From Oreohelix idahoensis (taxonomy: Eukaryota; Mollusca; Gastropoda; Stylommatophora; Oreohelicidae): a stretch of 64,000 nt of DNA. A model generated the notes under the pieces. The model did no database searches, had not been told where the DNA came from, and was given only the letters and a program-made list of their open reading frames with translations. The first letter of the stretch is position 1; each line of letters opens with the position of its first letter. This document shows positions 34,151 to 46,834 of this stretch, piece after piece. Position numbers and translations under genes: made by a program. The stretch is taken from positions 1 through 64,000 of the forward strand of contig JAMPIV010004252.1 of assembly GCA_024509875.1 (NCBI GenBank). The letters are read 5' to 3'.

Positions 34151-34184
34151 CAGGGCCGGCCCTAGGAATTTTGCCGCCCCGTGC
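34151..34184 (+). repeat. hAT terminal sequence (only one end found)
   Basis: CAGGGCCGGCCCTAGGAATT and onward has the CAGGG start common for hAT inverted termini and a GGGCCGGCCC palindrome. An 8-bp target duplication (expected near CCCCTTAT) cannot be checked because the partner end is absent. Confidence 0.55.
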
Positions 34185-34373
34185 AATACAATACCTTGCC
34201 GCCCCAGCCCAACCTCAAATTAACGTTTGAAATTTTTAAAACTATTATGTTATTAAACAAGCTTCAACATTAATTTCATGACAATTAGCCTAATTTTAAA
34301 TAGTACCATTAATAATAATGTATTGATAAATTGATGAAAATACTGTATAGTCATAAAATAAACCATTGACTTT

Positions 34374-35439
34374 ATTAATAATAATAATAATAAATTCTTT
34401 AAGCACCAAACACGGCGCATAAGGCAGAAACCAGTGCCCTCCAGGTTGTTCGTTGTGACGCCACTCCTCTTAGCTCTTGCACATTATTTAGGCCCAACGT
34501 TCTTCCTTCTCTTATTATTGTTCTTCTGAGTGTTTCTTTTGGTCTTCCTTTTTTTCCGCTTACCCTCAGGAACCCAAGTGAGCGCCTGTAGTGGTATTCT
34601 GTTGTTTTGCATTCGTAGGACATGACCGATATATGACCATCGTCTTTTCCTTATATAGTCGGAGACATATTTCTGCCTAGAGTCTTCTCTTATTTGTCGA
34701 TTAGTCTTGAATTCTTTCCAACTGATGTTCATGAGTTTTCTAAGACATTTGTTCTCGAATGTATTCAGCTTGTTCTCCAATGATTTTGTTATTTTCCAAC
34801 TCTCACAGCCGTATGTTAACACTGAGATAACATTTGAATTAAACAGACGAAGCTTGGTATGTATATTCAATGATCGTAATTTCCAAATGTTAGATAATCT
34901 ATTGAAGGCGCTAGCTGCCAAAGCAATTCTAGTATGGATTTCTCTTGTTGTGTCACCATCCTGAGTCATTTTACTGCCTAAATAATTGAAACTTTCAACT
35001 TTCTGTAGTTTTTCCCCGTTCAAGATGATATCAAAGGTCTCGTTAGAAAAGTTCATAGCTTTAGTTTTAGAGGCATTTATTTGGAGACCAATTTTAACCG
35101 AGAGATGACACAAATTATTTATTGCTTCTTGGGATTGTCTTGGTGTTGAACTTAAGAATGCTACATCATCTGCGAAATCCAGGTCCCCCAGGAATTTTCC
35201 ATTTGTCCATTTTATACCCAATTGTTCATTGTGGGTATAGTTTCTCATAACCCAATCAATAGCTATTCCAAAAAGTAGTGGTGACATAATACAGCCTTGT
35301 TTCACCCCTGTTTCTACTGTAAACCATTCTGTATTCCCTTTATTTGTTCTAACACAACATCTTGCATTGTCATATAGCGCTTTGATTATATTCACATATT
35401 TTGTTGGAAAACCATAGATTGTAAGTATCTTCCACAATT
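34374..35439 (-). mobile_element. LINE A, 5'-truncated copy nested in hAT
   Basis: Has the same (AAT)n tail and sequence as 18708-19770, with very few differences. Truncated where copy 1 continues ...CTTCCACAATGATGGG. It encodes the RT from WKILTIYGFPTKYVN through FADD to the C-terminus (35437 down to about 34484). One extra T at about 34549-34556 shifts the frame in the basic KRKKGRPKE tail. No clear target duplication. Confidence 0.88.
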
Positions 35440-35618
35440 AGAGACAATTATATGAAATAAATGTAGTTACATTACTTACAAGTTACATATAGGGGATACT
35501 CTTCTCATGTGGAACGATGAACTGTTGAGTCACAAACACTTAACTATAATATGTACGTTATAGTTTTTAGCACTATTTTCACATTATTTGAATTTATATT
35601 GTTTGAAGTATGTACGGC

Positions 35619-37816
35619 TTAAAAAGACACTTTTCTTGCTTTCATATTTGCAAAAGCAGAAATAAGGTCAGCGTAGTCTAATTTTTGACCGATTTCATGT
35701 TCAATTGAAATCATGGCAAGTCCTTCCAATCTAGTTTCGGCCATTGTTGAGCGTAAATAAGTTTTAATAAGCTTCAGTTTTGAAAAACTACGCTCACCAC
35801 TTGCTACAGTTACAGGCAAAGTTAGTAATATTCTTAAGGCTATAGCGACATAAGGAGCAATGTTATTTTCAATAATATAACGAAGAACTTCAATTGGCGG
35901 TGTATTTTGTGGTACTAATTTGGATACTACTTTCAGTTCATCACATAGCTCAATGGCATCAATGTCTCTATTTTCTTGATGTGTTAAAACGCCTTCTAGG
36001 TTTTTACATTTGTTTAAGAGCTCATTTTTCGTCTCAGATTTCAATTTAGGGATGTTATATAAAAAGGAAAAATGTGAACTGTGATGTTCCAATTGCTCGA
36101 ACCTTTCTTCAATTGAATTAGTTGCAACATCAATAATAAAAAAGAAAAATTCAATTTTGAATTTAGTTTTGGGATCCAAAATAGGTTCATCTCTTGCTTC
36201 ATAGTTGTGTTGCTTTTTCTGCCGACGCATTCTAGTACATTCAAACGTTGGTATCAAATCAGGATCAGCTTCAACTTTCTCAGCTAATGTTGTAGCATCG
36301 AAAAGAAAATTTTGAAATGATTCATCATTTCTGAGATTCTTAAGGCTTTGGAGAACATTTCTCAAAGTTGTTATGGCACTAGTCAATTCCATTTTTATGC
36401 TTTGCAACAGTTTATTAGCAACATTAATTTCGTTTAAAACATAGTGCCATATAACCAGACAACATAAAAATTTTAAATCTCTGAGTTTTAGGGCAAGGGT
36501 TTCAGCTTCATGTCTCGCCATTTTGTCTACTGACTCGTCATCAGCAATTTCTATCAATGCATCATAAAATTCCTCAATATAATATCTTAAAGGACGAATG
36601 GCCTCGATTCTAGATTCCCAGCGAGTTGTACTTAGTGGCTTGGGCGTTAGAGTTGTAATATGTTTCTTAAGGATTCCCCAACGCAGTGTTGACGCTGAGA
36701 AAAACACATACAATTTCTGAACCGTTTCAAAAAATAAAACCCCTTCTCTAGATGACATCGTGGCATCATTGACCACTAAGTTGAGAGAATGAGAACAGCA
36801 AGGGATATAAAAAGCTCTCGGGTTCAAGTCCCTAATACTTGTTGAACTCCTGAATGTTTTCCTTTCATATTTGATCCATTGTCATACCCCTGGCCACGCA
36901 TGTTTGCGATTGGAATATCCATGTCTGACAATTTTCCTAGAATGCATTCGGTTAACGCTGAGCCTGTAATGGCTTCTACGGCAATGAAACCAAGAAAATG
37001 CTCATGAATGTTGATAATATATGGATTCGTATTAACAAATCTTACAATTAGTGTTAATTGTTCAATGTGACTTACATCGGGAGTACAGTCTGCAACTATG
37101 CTATAATATTTAGCTTTCTCCACCACATAAATTATTTCTTTTTTTTTATGGTTCCAGAGAGAAGAGCAATCAATTCATTTTGAATGTTTTTCCCAAGGTA
37201 ATGTTGGGTCGATCCACGAGCTACTCTCATTAAATGTTCACACATAGCACTATCAAATCTGGCAATCAGTTCAACAAGCTTTAAAAAATTTCCATTGTTA
37301 GGGTCATATAATTTATCAGATGTTCCACGAAATGGCAAGCATCGTTGGCTCAAGAACTGGACAATAGCAATTAGGCGTTCTATTATGCTCCTCCAGTGTC
37401 GAACTTCTGAATTTAATAACTTTTGTTGCACTGAATCAATTGTCTGTACTGATTTAAGCCTGAAACGATAATTCAATCCACTTTGTATTGGACTCCAAGT
37501 GGTTTTTAAATTTTTCGTGTTCATTAAGATACGCATACAAATGACCCCAATCATTATAGCCATCAGTAGCGAAAGACATTTTATTACAGGAAAACAACTT
37601 ACAGCAGAAACAAAATACAGAATCTTTTTCTTTTGAATACACTGACCATGATCGATTAATATGTTCTCCATTGCTTAGCTCCCTAGTGTAAAAGTTTAGT
37701 GAAAATTTCCGACCATTGGAGCTGCGAGGAAAAACGAACTCATTTTTCAGTCTCTCTGGCAGGCCTTTTTTTTTAACAATTCCAGTCTTTCGGTATCGCT
37801 TAAAGAAGTATTCCAT
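35619..37816 (-). pseudogene. hAT-family transposase with TTF-type zinc finger, frameshifted
   Basis: Four minus-strand frames in order. 37816-37454: TTF-type zinc finger (WSVYSKEKDSVFCFCCKLF, then a late histidine, ...NEHEKFKNHLES). 37671-37132: helical part (RHWRSIIERLIAIVQFLS). 37126-36824: catalytic-domain start (YSIVADCTPDVSHIEQL and GQGYDNGSNMKGKHSGVQ). 36827-35619: the rest of the catalytic domain (CCSHSLNLVVND, STTRWESRIEAIRPL) and the hAT C-terminal dimerisation segment (TLPVTVASGERSFSKLK, near residue 350). Frameshifts include one at an A run (37137-37147) and one near 36825. This resembles the TTF/ZMYM-like hAT group common in animals. Cannot make an active transposase. Confidence 0.85.
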
Positions 37817-37830
37817 CCTGCAGTGCTTGT

Positions 37831-38042
37831 CTAATGACGTTAATAAACTCTGAATTTTCTACATTGGTGTGTTTTATTTGGAACGTCACAGTTGGATCTT
37901 TTGAAAACCATTATACGATATATTGCTTCTCACTGAACCTAAAAGGGTAAGAACGAACATGGGAAGAAAAATAAACTTCAGTCAAGAATCTCCATCTCAG
38001 GCGGAAGGCCTGTAACCACTTAAACAGAAATGTATAAATAAT
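37831..38042. other. No feature recognised
   Basis: Flank or 5' part of the hAT copy. No terminal inverted repeat is found here. Confidence 0.35.
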
Positions 38043-38330
38043 TAGCTCTTGTCAATATATTTACCTGCGCACATTCAACATGACCCAGCCACACTATTCC
38101 AAGGTGTGGGTAAATTGAAAAACGTTGAGCTAAAACTACACATAAATGAAAATGTGAAACCTAAAGCACAACAGCACAGAAGAATTCCATTTCACATCAG
38201 GCAAAAAGCAGAAGAAGAAATGAAAAGATTAGAAGAAGAAGACATCATTTAACAAGTTTCAGGGCCAACTCCGTGGGTCAGTCCTATCGTACCTGTCGTC
38301 AAGAAGAATGGTGATATCTTCCTTTGTGCA
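38043..38330 (+). pseudogene. Gypsy-type reverse transcriptase N-terminal fragment
   Basis: LFQGVGKLKNVELKLHINENV, then RRIPFHIRQKAEEEMKRLEEEDII, a stop, then PWVSPIVPVVKKNGDIF. This is the RT entry region of a conventional Ty3/gypsy element. The missing next block (VDMRQPNEAI...) is what begins the fragment at 58603, so the two may be the same family. Truncated at about 38330. Confidence 0.75.
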
Positions 38331-38332
38331 TT

Positions 38333-38500
38333 CACGAAGAGCAGGAATATTTCCCAAGGTTATTCCGGCAATAGGGTTATTCGGCAGGCACACGAGAGTT
38401 CTCCCTGTAAAGTATGGGGTATCCAAAAATACTTCCGCAGTTGGATAGTATTCCACTGTGCCACCAAATGTAATGCCTTATGCCCCAGCTGTTACATCGT
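38333..38500 (-). pseudogene. Possible retropepsin C-terminal fragment
   Basis: Minus strand reads EYYPTAEVFLDTPYFTGRTL and ITLGNIPALREC. The pattern of a strand, a hydrophobic turn and a late (I/T)LGN is like the C-terminal half of retroelement aspartic proteases. The active-site DTG is not present. The sequence abuts the RT fragment on the opposite strand. Confidence 0.4.
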
Positions 38501-39566
38501 GTACGAAGTTTTCTTCAACTTTCTTGTATATATATTTCAAGTTCTCTTCTCCAAATGTATTTGCGGGCCATATAGGTTGCGGTGCTTCCTTTCAGCCCGA
38601 ACGGCATGACATTCCAAGCAAACGTTCCTACGTGGGTGCAGAATGTAGCTTTCTTCTTTGCGTCTTCCGACATTGGAATGCACCAAAACCCTGATCTTGC
38701 ATCCTATGTCGTGAACCATTGGGACTTCCCTAAAGTGCCTAGGATGTACGTCTGCTAGAAATCTGCAGACAATGTGACGTACTTCCTGTGTTGTCGTAGA
38801 AACGAAATGTAAATAAGAAAACAGCTCACAAACCAAGTTTGAGAGAGACCAAAAATGTGTTATGATTTTTATCGTAACAAGTACTTACTAACAAAGTGAG
38901 AACAAGACAGGGTAGGAAAAGAATTGTTCACTATTGAATACATCAATTATAGATCTGAAGAGTTTTCAAGGACAGAATAACGGTTATCGACAGCAATGGT
39001 TCTGCAGCTATGACCAACCTAGGCATGTTAGAGACAGCACGTAGATGCAGATAGACAGCGACTTAGAAATAGAATGAAAGGAGGGAGAAAAGCCGCAATC
39101 CCAAAGATGTTTGGAAACTGCAAATAAACGTTTTGAATTTTCGTAGGCATTGCTGTCAGTGTGAAGTCACATGCCGGCTTGAGTCATCACCCAACAATGT
39201 TTGTGAGCCGTTGTTTTGTTGTGACCTTAGACAGTCATACCATCTCCATCAACATAACCTGTCTGCTGAAGGGCTGTGATACGAATTTCAAAATAATACG
39301 ATCAACATAACTATCAGCACGCACGGCCGCACATGGGTATTTGGCGCACGCGACCAGCCACAGCTCTACTTAAGTATATGCCAACGGCCACACATGTAAC
39401 ACTATCAAAGAGGTGTTCTCAATAGCTGTACTATCTAACCACAGTGCTGACTTCTCATCTCTTCTTCTACCGACACATGTGTTGTTCTTTCACTCAGCTT
39501 CACATAGGTAACCTTGTCGTACCATTTGAATCCTTCTTGTCTACACATTTATGAACGTCTGTAACG
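38501..39566. other. No gene recognised
   Basis: The minus-strand frame 38537-38836 (99 codons) may continue the neighbouring retroelement remnant but has no motif I can name. The rest looks non-coding. Confidence 0.35.
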
Positions 39567-40817
39567 TCTTGGTCGTCTTGTCCTTTGTCTTTGTGTGTCA
39601 GAGCTGTACAGTATTAGGACTGCCTGGATATCTGAGGTGACGAGTCTTGGTTGTCTTTACCTTTGTCTTTGTGTGTCAGAACTGTACAGTATTAGGACTG
39701 CCTGGATATCTGAGGTGACGAGTTTTGGTTGTCTTTACCTTTGTCTTTGTGTGTCAGAGCTGTACAGTATTAGGACTGCCTGGATATCTGAGGTGACGAG
39801 TCTTGGTTGTCTTTTCCTTTGTATTTGTGTGTCAGAGCTGTACAGTATTAGGACTGCCTGGATATCTGAGGTGACGAGTCTTGGTTGTCTTTTCCTTTGT
39901 CTTTGTGTGTCAGAGCTGTACAGTATTAGGACTGCCTGGATATCTGAGGTGACGTGTCTTGGTTGTCTTTACCTTTGTCTTTGTGTGTCAGAGCTGTACA
40001 GTATTAGGACTGCCTGGATATCTGAGGTGACGAGTTTTGGTTGTCTTTACTTTTGTCTTTGTGTGTCAGGGTTGTACAGTATTAGGACTGCCTGGATATC
40101 TGAGGTGACGAGTTTTGGTTGTCTTGTCCTTTGTCTTTGTGTGTCATGTTTGTACAGTATTAGGACTGCCTGGATATCTGAGGTGACGAGTCTTGGTTCT
40201 CTTGTCCTTTGTCTTTGTGTGTCAGGGCTGTACAGTATTAGGACTGCCTGGATATCTGAGGTAACGAGTCTTGGTTATCTTTACCTTTGTCTTTGTGTGT
40301 CAGAGCTGTACAGTATTAGGACTGCCTGGATATCTGAGGTAACGAGTGTTGGTTGTCTTTTCCTTTGTATTTGTGTGTCAGAGCTGTACAGTATTAGGAC
40401 TGCCTGGATATCTGAGGTGACGAGTCTTGGTTGTCTTTTCCTTTGTCTTTGTGTGTCAGAGCAGTACAGTATTAGGACTGCCTGGATATCTGAGGTGACG
40501 TGTCTTGGTTGTCTTTACCTTTGTCTTTGTGTGTCAGAGCTGTACAGTATTAGGACTGCCTGGATATCTGAGGTGACGAGTTTTGGTTGTCTTTACTTTT
40601 GTCTTTGTGTGTCAGGGTTGTACAGTATTAGGACTGCCTGGATATCTGAGGTGACGAGTCTTGGTTCTCTTGTCCTTTGTCTTTGTGTGTCAGGGCTGTA
40701 CAGTATTAGGACTGCCTGGATATCTGAGGTGACGAGTCTTGGTTGTCTTTACCTTTGTCTTTGTGTGTCAGAGCTGTACAGTATTAGGACTGCCTGGATA
40801 TCTGAGGTGACGAGTCT
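39567..40817 (+). repeat. 78-bp minisatellite, about 16 units
   Basis: Each unit carries TACAGTATTAGGACTGCCTG, GATATCTGAGGTGACGAG and a variable T-rich part. Since 78 is divisible by three, a frame of 413 codons (39595-40836) is open over the whole array: SELYSIRTAWISEVTSLGC plus a Cys/Leu-rich stretch per unit. It lacks an ATG start (GTG at 39595). Units with the rare GTATTTG variant recur 546 bp apart (39821 and 40367), seven units, showing a higher-order duplication with one unit lost in the second block. Confidence 0.93.
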
Positions 40818-42054
40818 TACTTTGTCCTCGACTTGATTTATTTTAATGTCCCTACATTTCCTAATGCAATGAAGGTCCCTCTTGCCTTTTGCCCACACAG
40901 CCTTTTTCACACTTTGATACGAACGTTTTAGTTGAGGCGGAAGTTTGTGTTGGCCAAACATATATTAATCACATGATTCGATCGCTTTTATTGAATTAAT
41001 TAATTTTTTTTAATCATTCACCATGCACATGGAAATGTTGGTTATGTCAGGAAGCTTTTCGTTTAAAGTGGTATTTTTTTTTTTAATTGTGTAAATTCTT
41101 CGCTCTGAACTGTATTATTTCTTTGACAGTCTGTGGATAGGGATCAATGAAGGAAACCAAAGGATTAAAGAATAGGACACTAACATTCTTGAAAGCTAAC
41201 ATTTTGTTTTATTGCTTAAAGTTTGTCAGTTTGTTTGCTGTTTGTAAATAGTGTAATAGATGAAGAAACTCTTGATAACATATAGAGTATTGCTACATTT
41301 CGTGGTCTCTTAGAAATATGTATGTCTGTTTGTTAAGCCCACTTAAACGTAAACTGGGCTTTAATTTTGGACATTAAATATGTGCAATCGGAATTTTCAT
41401 TCACGATGCAAAGACACAGCCAAGGCTGTGAACTACACAGCATTTGACATATACCGTACATTATACTATAGACTGAGGACATAGAACTGAAACACACGTG
41501 AGGCGAGAATGGATATATTACATACATGAAGTTGAAACAAAATAATCAACCCAATACAAACAATATCTACATCGATAACGTTATCGACATCTTAAGTTTT
41601 CTCAATACAGAATCACGTCCCGTTATAACTAAAAGACTCGTATCTGTTTTATAGGGGTGTGTCGCCATTACAAGACGCGCAATCAAAGTCAGATATGTAA
41701 TATCATGTGCTAATTTTTCATTGTGTAAATAAAACAACAACGTGACGTATTTCACGAAAATATTTAATAACTAGCAAATGGCTTCAGGGAAGTAATTTCC
41801 CGGGAGTTTTTAGAAACTATCTGTAGTATCATTAAAGCAGAAAAAAAGACAGCTGTCAAAAAATAATACAAAATATGTGGGATAATGAATGAATTTGTAG
41901 ATAGATACTTTCACACTTGTCATAACAATCTCGTTCAGTCATATAGAGCAATTTATAACTGGACATTTAATATGACACAAAACATATCGTCAGCTCCGAA
42001 ACTACAAAGGATTTCGTTATCGTGAATTATGAAAAGAGGTGGAGGAAAAACCCA
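40818..42054. other. No gene recognised
   Basis: AT-rich unique sequence, short frames only. Confidence 0.4.
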
Positions 42055-42641
42055 TATAAAGTAATGCTAAAAGGTAATGTAACTCGTACATAAAAATAGT
42101 AATGAGACGTTAAGGTAGAAGCATACAATTTGGCAGTAGATGGTGTCACAGAAATTGTCGTTCTCATTTTCGTATTTTCTCTCTCTCCACCATTATCTAC
42201 TTATTTCTCATTTTCTAGCACAGAAATCTGTGCTTCAGTCACCTGTTTACATTTTCACACTTCGATTCGTGTCAGGGCAATGCAATTGACGAGCCTTGAC
42301 AGATTAATTGTAATAGCTTAAGTGATTGCACGAGAGGGACTTCAGGCACGAATTGTTTGTTTACGATTACGTATCCCATTTCCGCCAGACTAGTCAATCA
42401 CGGAGTGTCGCTTCAGTGATTACGTAAGCGACTAAGAGTGTCGGATAAGTGATGCAACCTAAAAATAACACTGACTAAATTCACTCGAAAAAAATCGTTA
42501 TATACTCCACATCATCATCACTGTTTTGCTCTTCTTCTGAAGCGTGGATTAACACTTTCAGCAAGTCCCACAGGACGACGGAATTACAAGCTCTAGAAGT
42601 AGTGGTCCTTGTAGAAATTTGTTTTACATGATGAGGTTGCC
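42055..42641 (+). repeat. Repeat R1, copy 2, left part
   Basis: Matches 15840-16387 closely, but keeps about 45 bp (near 42530-42580) that copy 1 lacks. It ends at ...GATGAGGTTGCC. The continuation of R1 is found at 48811. Confidence 0.8.

Positions 42642-43680
<1,039 letters not shown>

Positions 43681-43768
<88 letters not shown>
43681..43768. repeat. (AT)n microsatellite, right of SINE
   Basis: Alternating AT continuing on the other side of the SINE; probably the same array split by the insertion. Confidence 0.95.
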
Positions 43769-43772
<4 letters not shown>

Positions 43773-44491
43773 CCAAAACCTTGCATAAAGAAATGTTATG
43801 ACAGCAAAAAAAAATGAATGGGTGTCAAAATACCACTACAAAAGGATCGCTCAGTCCTGCATTCACTCTGTTCATTCAACTGCGATCACGTGCATTTTTT
43901 CTCATACTCACAGCTTTGGTAGCCATTTCGGGAACAACAAAAACAATATTTTTAGGACTTGCCCATACAGAATCTTCAATGGTAATCTTGGCCAAGAAAA
44001 CCCCAGGTCCAAAAAGACGGGTTGAATTCACCACTTCCGGGACCGTTCTCTTGGGAATACTATTGTTTTGGATGTCTGTTTAAGTCACATAAAATTGTCC
44101 AGGCACGAGCGTTTATAGCGAGCACTGTCAACATCTTAGATTTCAAACGAATGAGGAATGTCAGGTCGGCACCTTCTCTCAGTATAGGAATTTAGTTGGT
44201 CACACCACCACTTGTCAACAGTGTCGGGAAAGTTACTGATTGAAATATGTTACTTGCCACAAAGGCTGGAAAATGACTAGAGTGTTCTCAGGAAGAATCA
44301 AATCAGGCTCGATGACCCGTTAATTCTTTAAAAATCTTAAAGTTCTTGCAAACGTTATACATCAAATCTTTAAGGTAAGATTGTTTGTTGTTTTATTCAC
44401 AGATTTATCTCTTTACTCAAACGCTTGCAAAGTTTGGGTACCACAGTTTCACTATATATAAATGGAAAGAACACATATCAATTAATTATAC
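43769..44491. other. No gene recognised
   Basis: Overlapping short frames at 43798-44083 have no recognisable domain. Confidence 0.4.
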
Positions 44492-44496
44492 ATACT

Positions 44497-46829
44497 TGTG
44501 GTGAGTGGGTTATATACTTATAGTTATGGGGGCTTAGTGTACTGACTGAGATCAGCTGTGAAGGTATCTGCAGCTAATGATTTTTGTGAGTAATGCAGAT
44601 GACCTTACTTGCTACCACATTTCAATCTCAATCAGACTTATTCTTGAATGAATGATTAATAGCTTCGTTTAGTGTCTAGGGTTATGCTAGTGATGAAGTG
44701 TAAGTACACAACAACCAACAAACAGATAAACATCTAAGTTAAGATCCTCAACAATTGACAACAATATGACAGTCACAAACACATAACTCTCTAAAGGTTA
44801 TCTTATTAAGTCACGAGTTAAATTTTTAACAAATGTATAAATGTTATTTTCATATATAGATATCCTGATCCTACTACAATGTGAATCAGGAATCACAATC
44901 AAATGAAATCACAATGTTTATATACAAGAATTTGTACAATATATCTTGGTTCAAACATATATTATTATTGTAATATGAGTGTATAGTTGTGATGTATTAT
45001 TCTGAGGTAATACTGGTTTTATGTGCTGCGTTGTTGTTTGTCATCATGACTTCATGTGTTTGCACTGGTGGAAATAATATTGGAGGATTCACAGATTTTA
45101 TTTATAAAGTCTCTGTCCCCTTTATTTTTTTATAATAAAGTCAATTCCGGGGAATTTTTTTATTCACAGTTGAGCTGCTCGTGCGGACACTTTCTTAACT
45201 TATAAGGCAGCTGCAGGAAAACTGTATCCTCTGCTCGCTTGCTTCTCAGTTTATTTTCTAATGGCCGCTATCTTGTGCAGGGAGTCTGCTGCCAGCTTTC
45301 TGGATCACGCAGTCCTCAGACCGGACGATGCAATGTCACCATCTATACCACGGTCCCTGAAATGAGAAGGTTTTGCCTCTTCTTCATATCTAATACACAA
45401 TATTATTCCACACAGAAGTACATGACAGTACAAACAGATATGAAGTTCAGTGCTGTAGGCCAACTGCTAGCTTTTCATCCGACAATATACACCAGTGTGT
45501 GATGTTACTATATGGCAATCCAATATATATATAGGCAGTTATACTCCTCTCTGACAAATCTTTACATGTTGGAGCAAGATATAGGCTTTGCCTCATGTTT
45601 GCTACTGAACCACACACATACAGACATAATTTATCAATTCACATTCAATTTTAATATGAAATGCAAATTAAAAATGTCTAGCTTACCACAATTCGTAAGG
45701 AAACACACACTAAAGATGACTTTCAGAGTTTTGATCTGCTGTATGTCCAGGCTGCTATAATATAGTTTATATTACAAAAATACAGTCCTGATCTCATCTC
45801 TAGGAATGTGTGATGATAATGGCGTCTTCTACAAGATTTTTTCTGCCAATATCGACAGCATTGACCAATCAGTTTGAAATGTTTCAAACTAATACACAAT
45901 GGTGGTCTATTCTCTCATTCACTTTTCCTCCGTTCCTAGGCATCTATTTGTTATTCAGAGGTCAACCAATAATATTTAGTGTAACTACAAAGTTCAGCCA
46001 ATGTTCTCCCTCGTAACATATTTGCCTTTCCTTCAACTACTTGTTTCAAAACAAAATCAGGGATTTCCACCAAAGCAGACACGACCAAGCCTGGCAGCAT
46101 CTCTGTTCTCTTATATGTTTTATTATCAATATTTAATTACCTACTGGACTTTTTAGCTAGTTTATTACATATTTCTAGTCCACTAGTCTTCCTGTACCCG
46201 AATATATGATTTTAAAAGGGGCTAATTGGCGTGGTTAACATGTTATCTTTTGTTCGATGTTAATTGTTTATTTCTTAATTATCACTGTCCCCATCTTTTT
46301 AACTGTACTGTCAGTATAAAATCAGGAGTTAGGTGTAAAACAGTAGAATGTCATGTTTCCCAATAAGCATTAAACAGGTTTTCAAACTTAACATCGTGTC
46401 GTTAGGTTTTATTTTCATCACTGTTTATTTGAAATCGCTCTCACGCGTTCGAAATGGCATACACTGCGATACACAGTGCTGCTGGCGGTGCAGTGCTCAT
46501 CGTCTCTCTCTCTCTCCTTTTTCTTCTAAGCCCGTCTGTCTTTAAGGCTAACTTTGTGTGTATAATTTCATTAATGCTAGTATTTGTATCTAGGTCATTA
46601 TGAAAATACAGTACGCGTTTTATACAGTGGGCGTGACGATACATTTATTTGTAGAATGCAGTAGGAAAGCAGAGATCGTTTGTTGCGCCATGCCGGTGTT
46701 ATTAATCTCAGGCTTTTACGCTAGTGGGAACGCACTGGTCTTGCTCCATTCTTCTTTCTTTCTTATATTTGCTTACTGTTTTATATGTATGTTCTAATTT
46801 ATATATGGGTATTTGGATTTTTCACTACA
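44497..46829 (-). mobile_element. Diverged solo LTR of the Gmr1-like element with 5-bp target duplication
   Basis: On the minus strand it starts TGTAGTGAAAAATCC (compare TGTCGTGAAATTC) and ends CCCACTCACCACA (compare CCCACTTTACCACA). Intermediate blocks match LTRs 1-3: the CAGGGACCGTGG block near 45345, the CACGCGT...GATACAC block near 46440, and the end block with CTGATCTCAGTCAGTACACTAAG (44528-44560). Both sides carry ATACT (44492-44496 and 46830-46834), a perfect 5-bp target duplication. No internal region remains, so it is a solo LTR left by LTR-LTR recombination, older than the tandem array. Confidence 0.85.
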
Positions 46830-46834
46830 ATACT

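Larger units (their letters stand above)
34151..37830 (-). mobile_element. hAT transposon, broken, with nested LINE A
   Basis: The 3' end on the minus strand is marked by a hAT-type terminus CAGGGCCGGCCCTAGGAATT at 34151, inserted in LINE B. The transposase remnant lies at 35619-37816, and LINE A sits in the 3' untranslated part (34374-35439). The matching inverted terminus is not found before 38040, so the other end is deleted. The right boundary given is approximate. Confidence 0.75.

Noticed and set aside
39567..40817. CRISPR-like regular repeats
   Set aside because: Whole 78-bp units are tandem with only slight variation and no unique spacers; the genome is eukaryotic.
39595..40836. 413-codon frame as a host protein gene
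   Set aside because: It is a by-product of a 78-bp minisatellite, starts at GTG, and has no exon context; kept as a repeat and as a finding.
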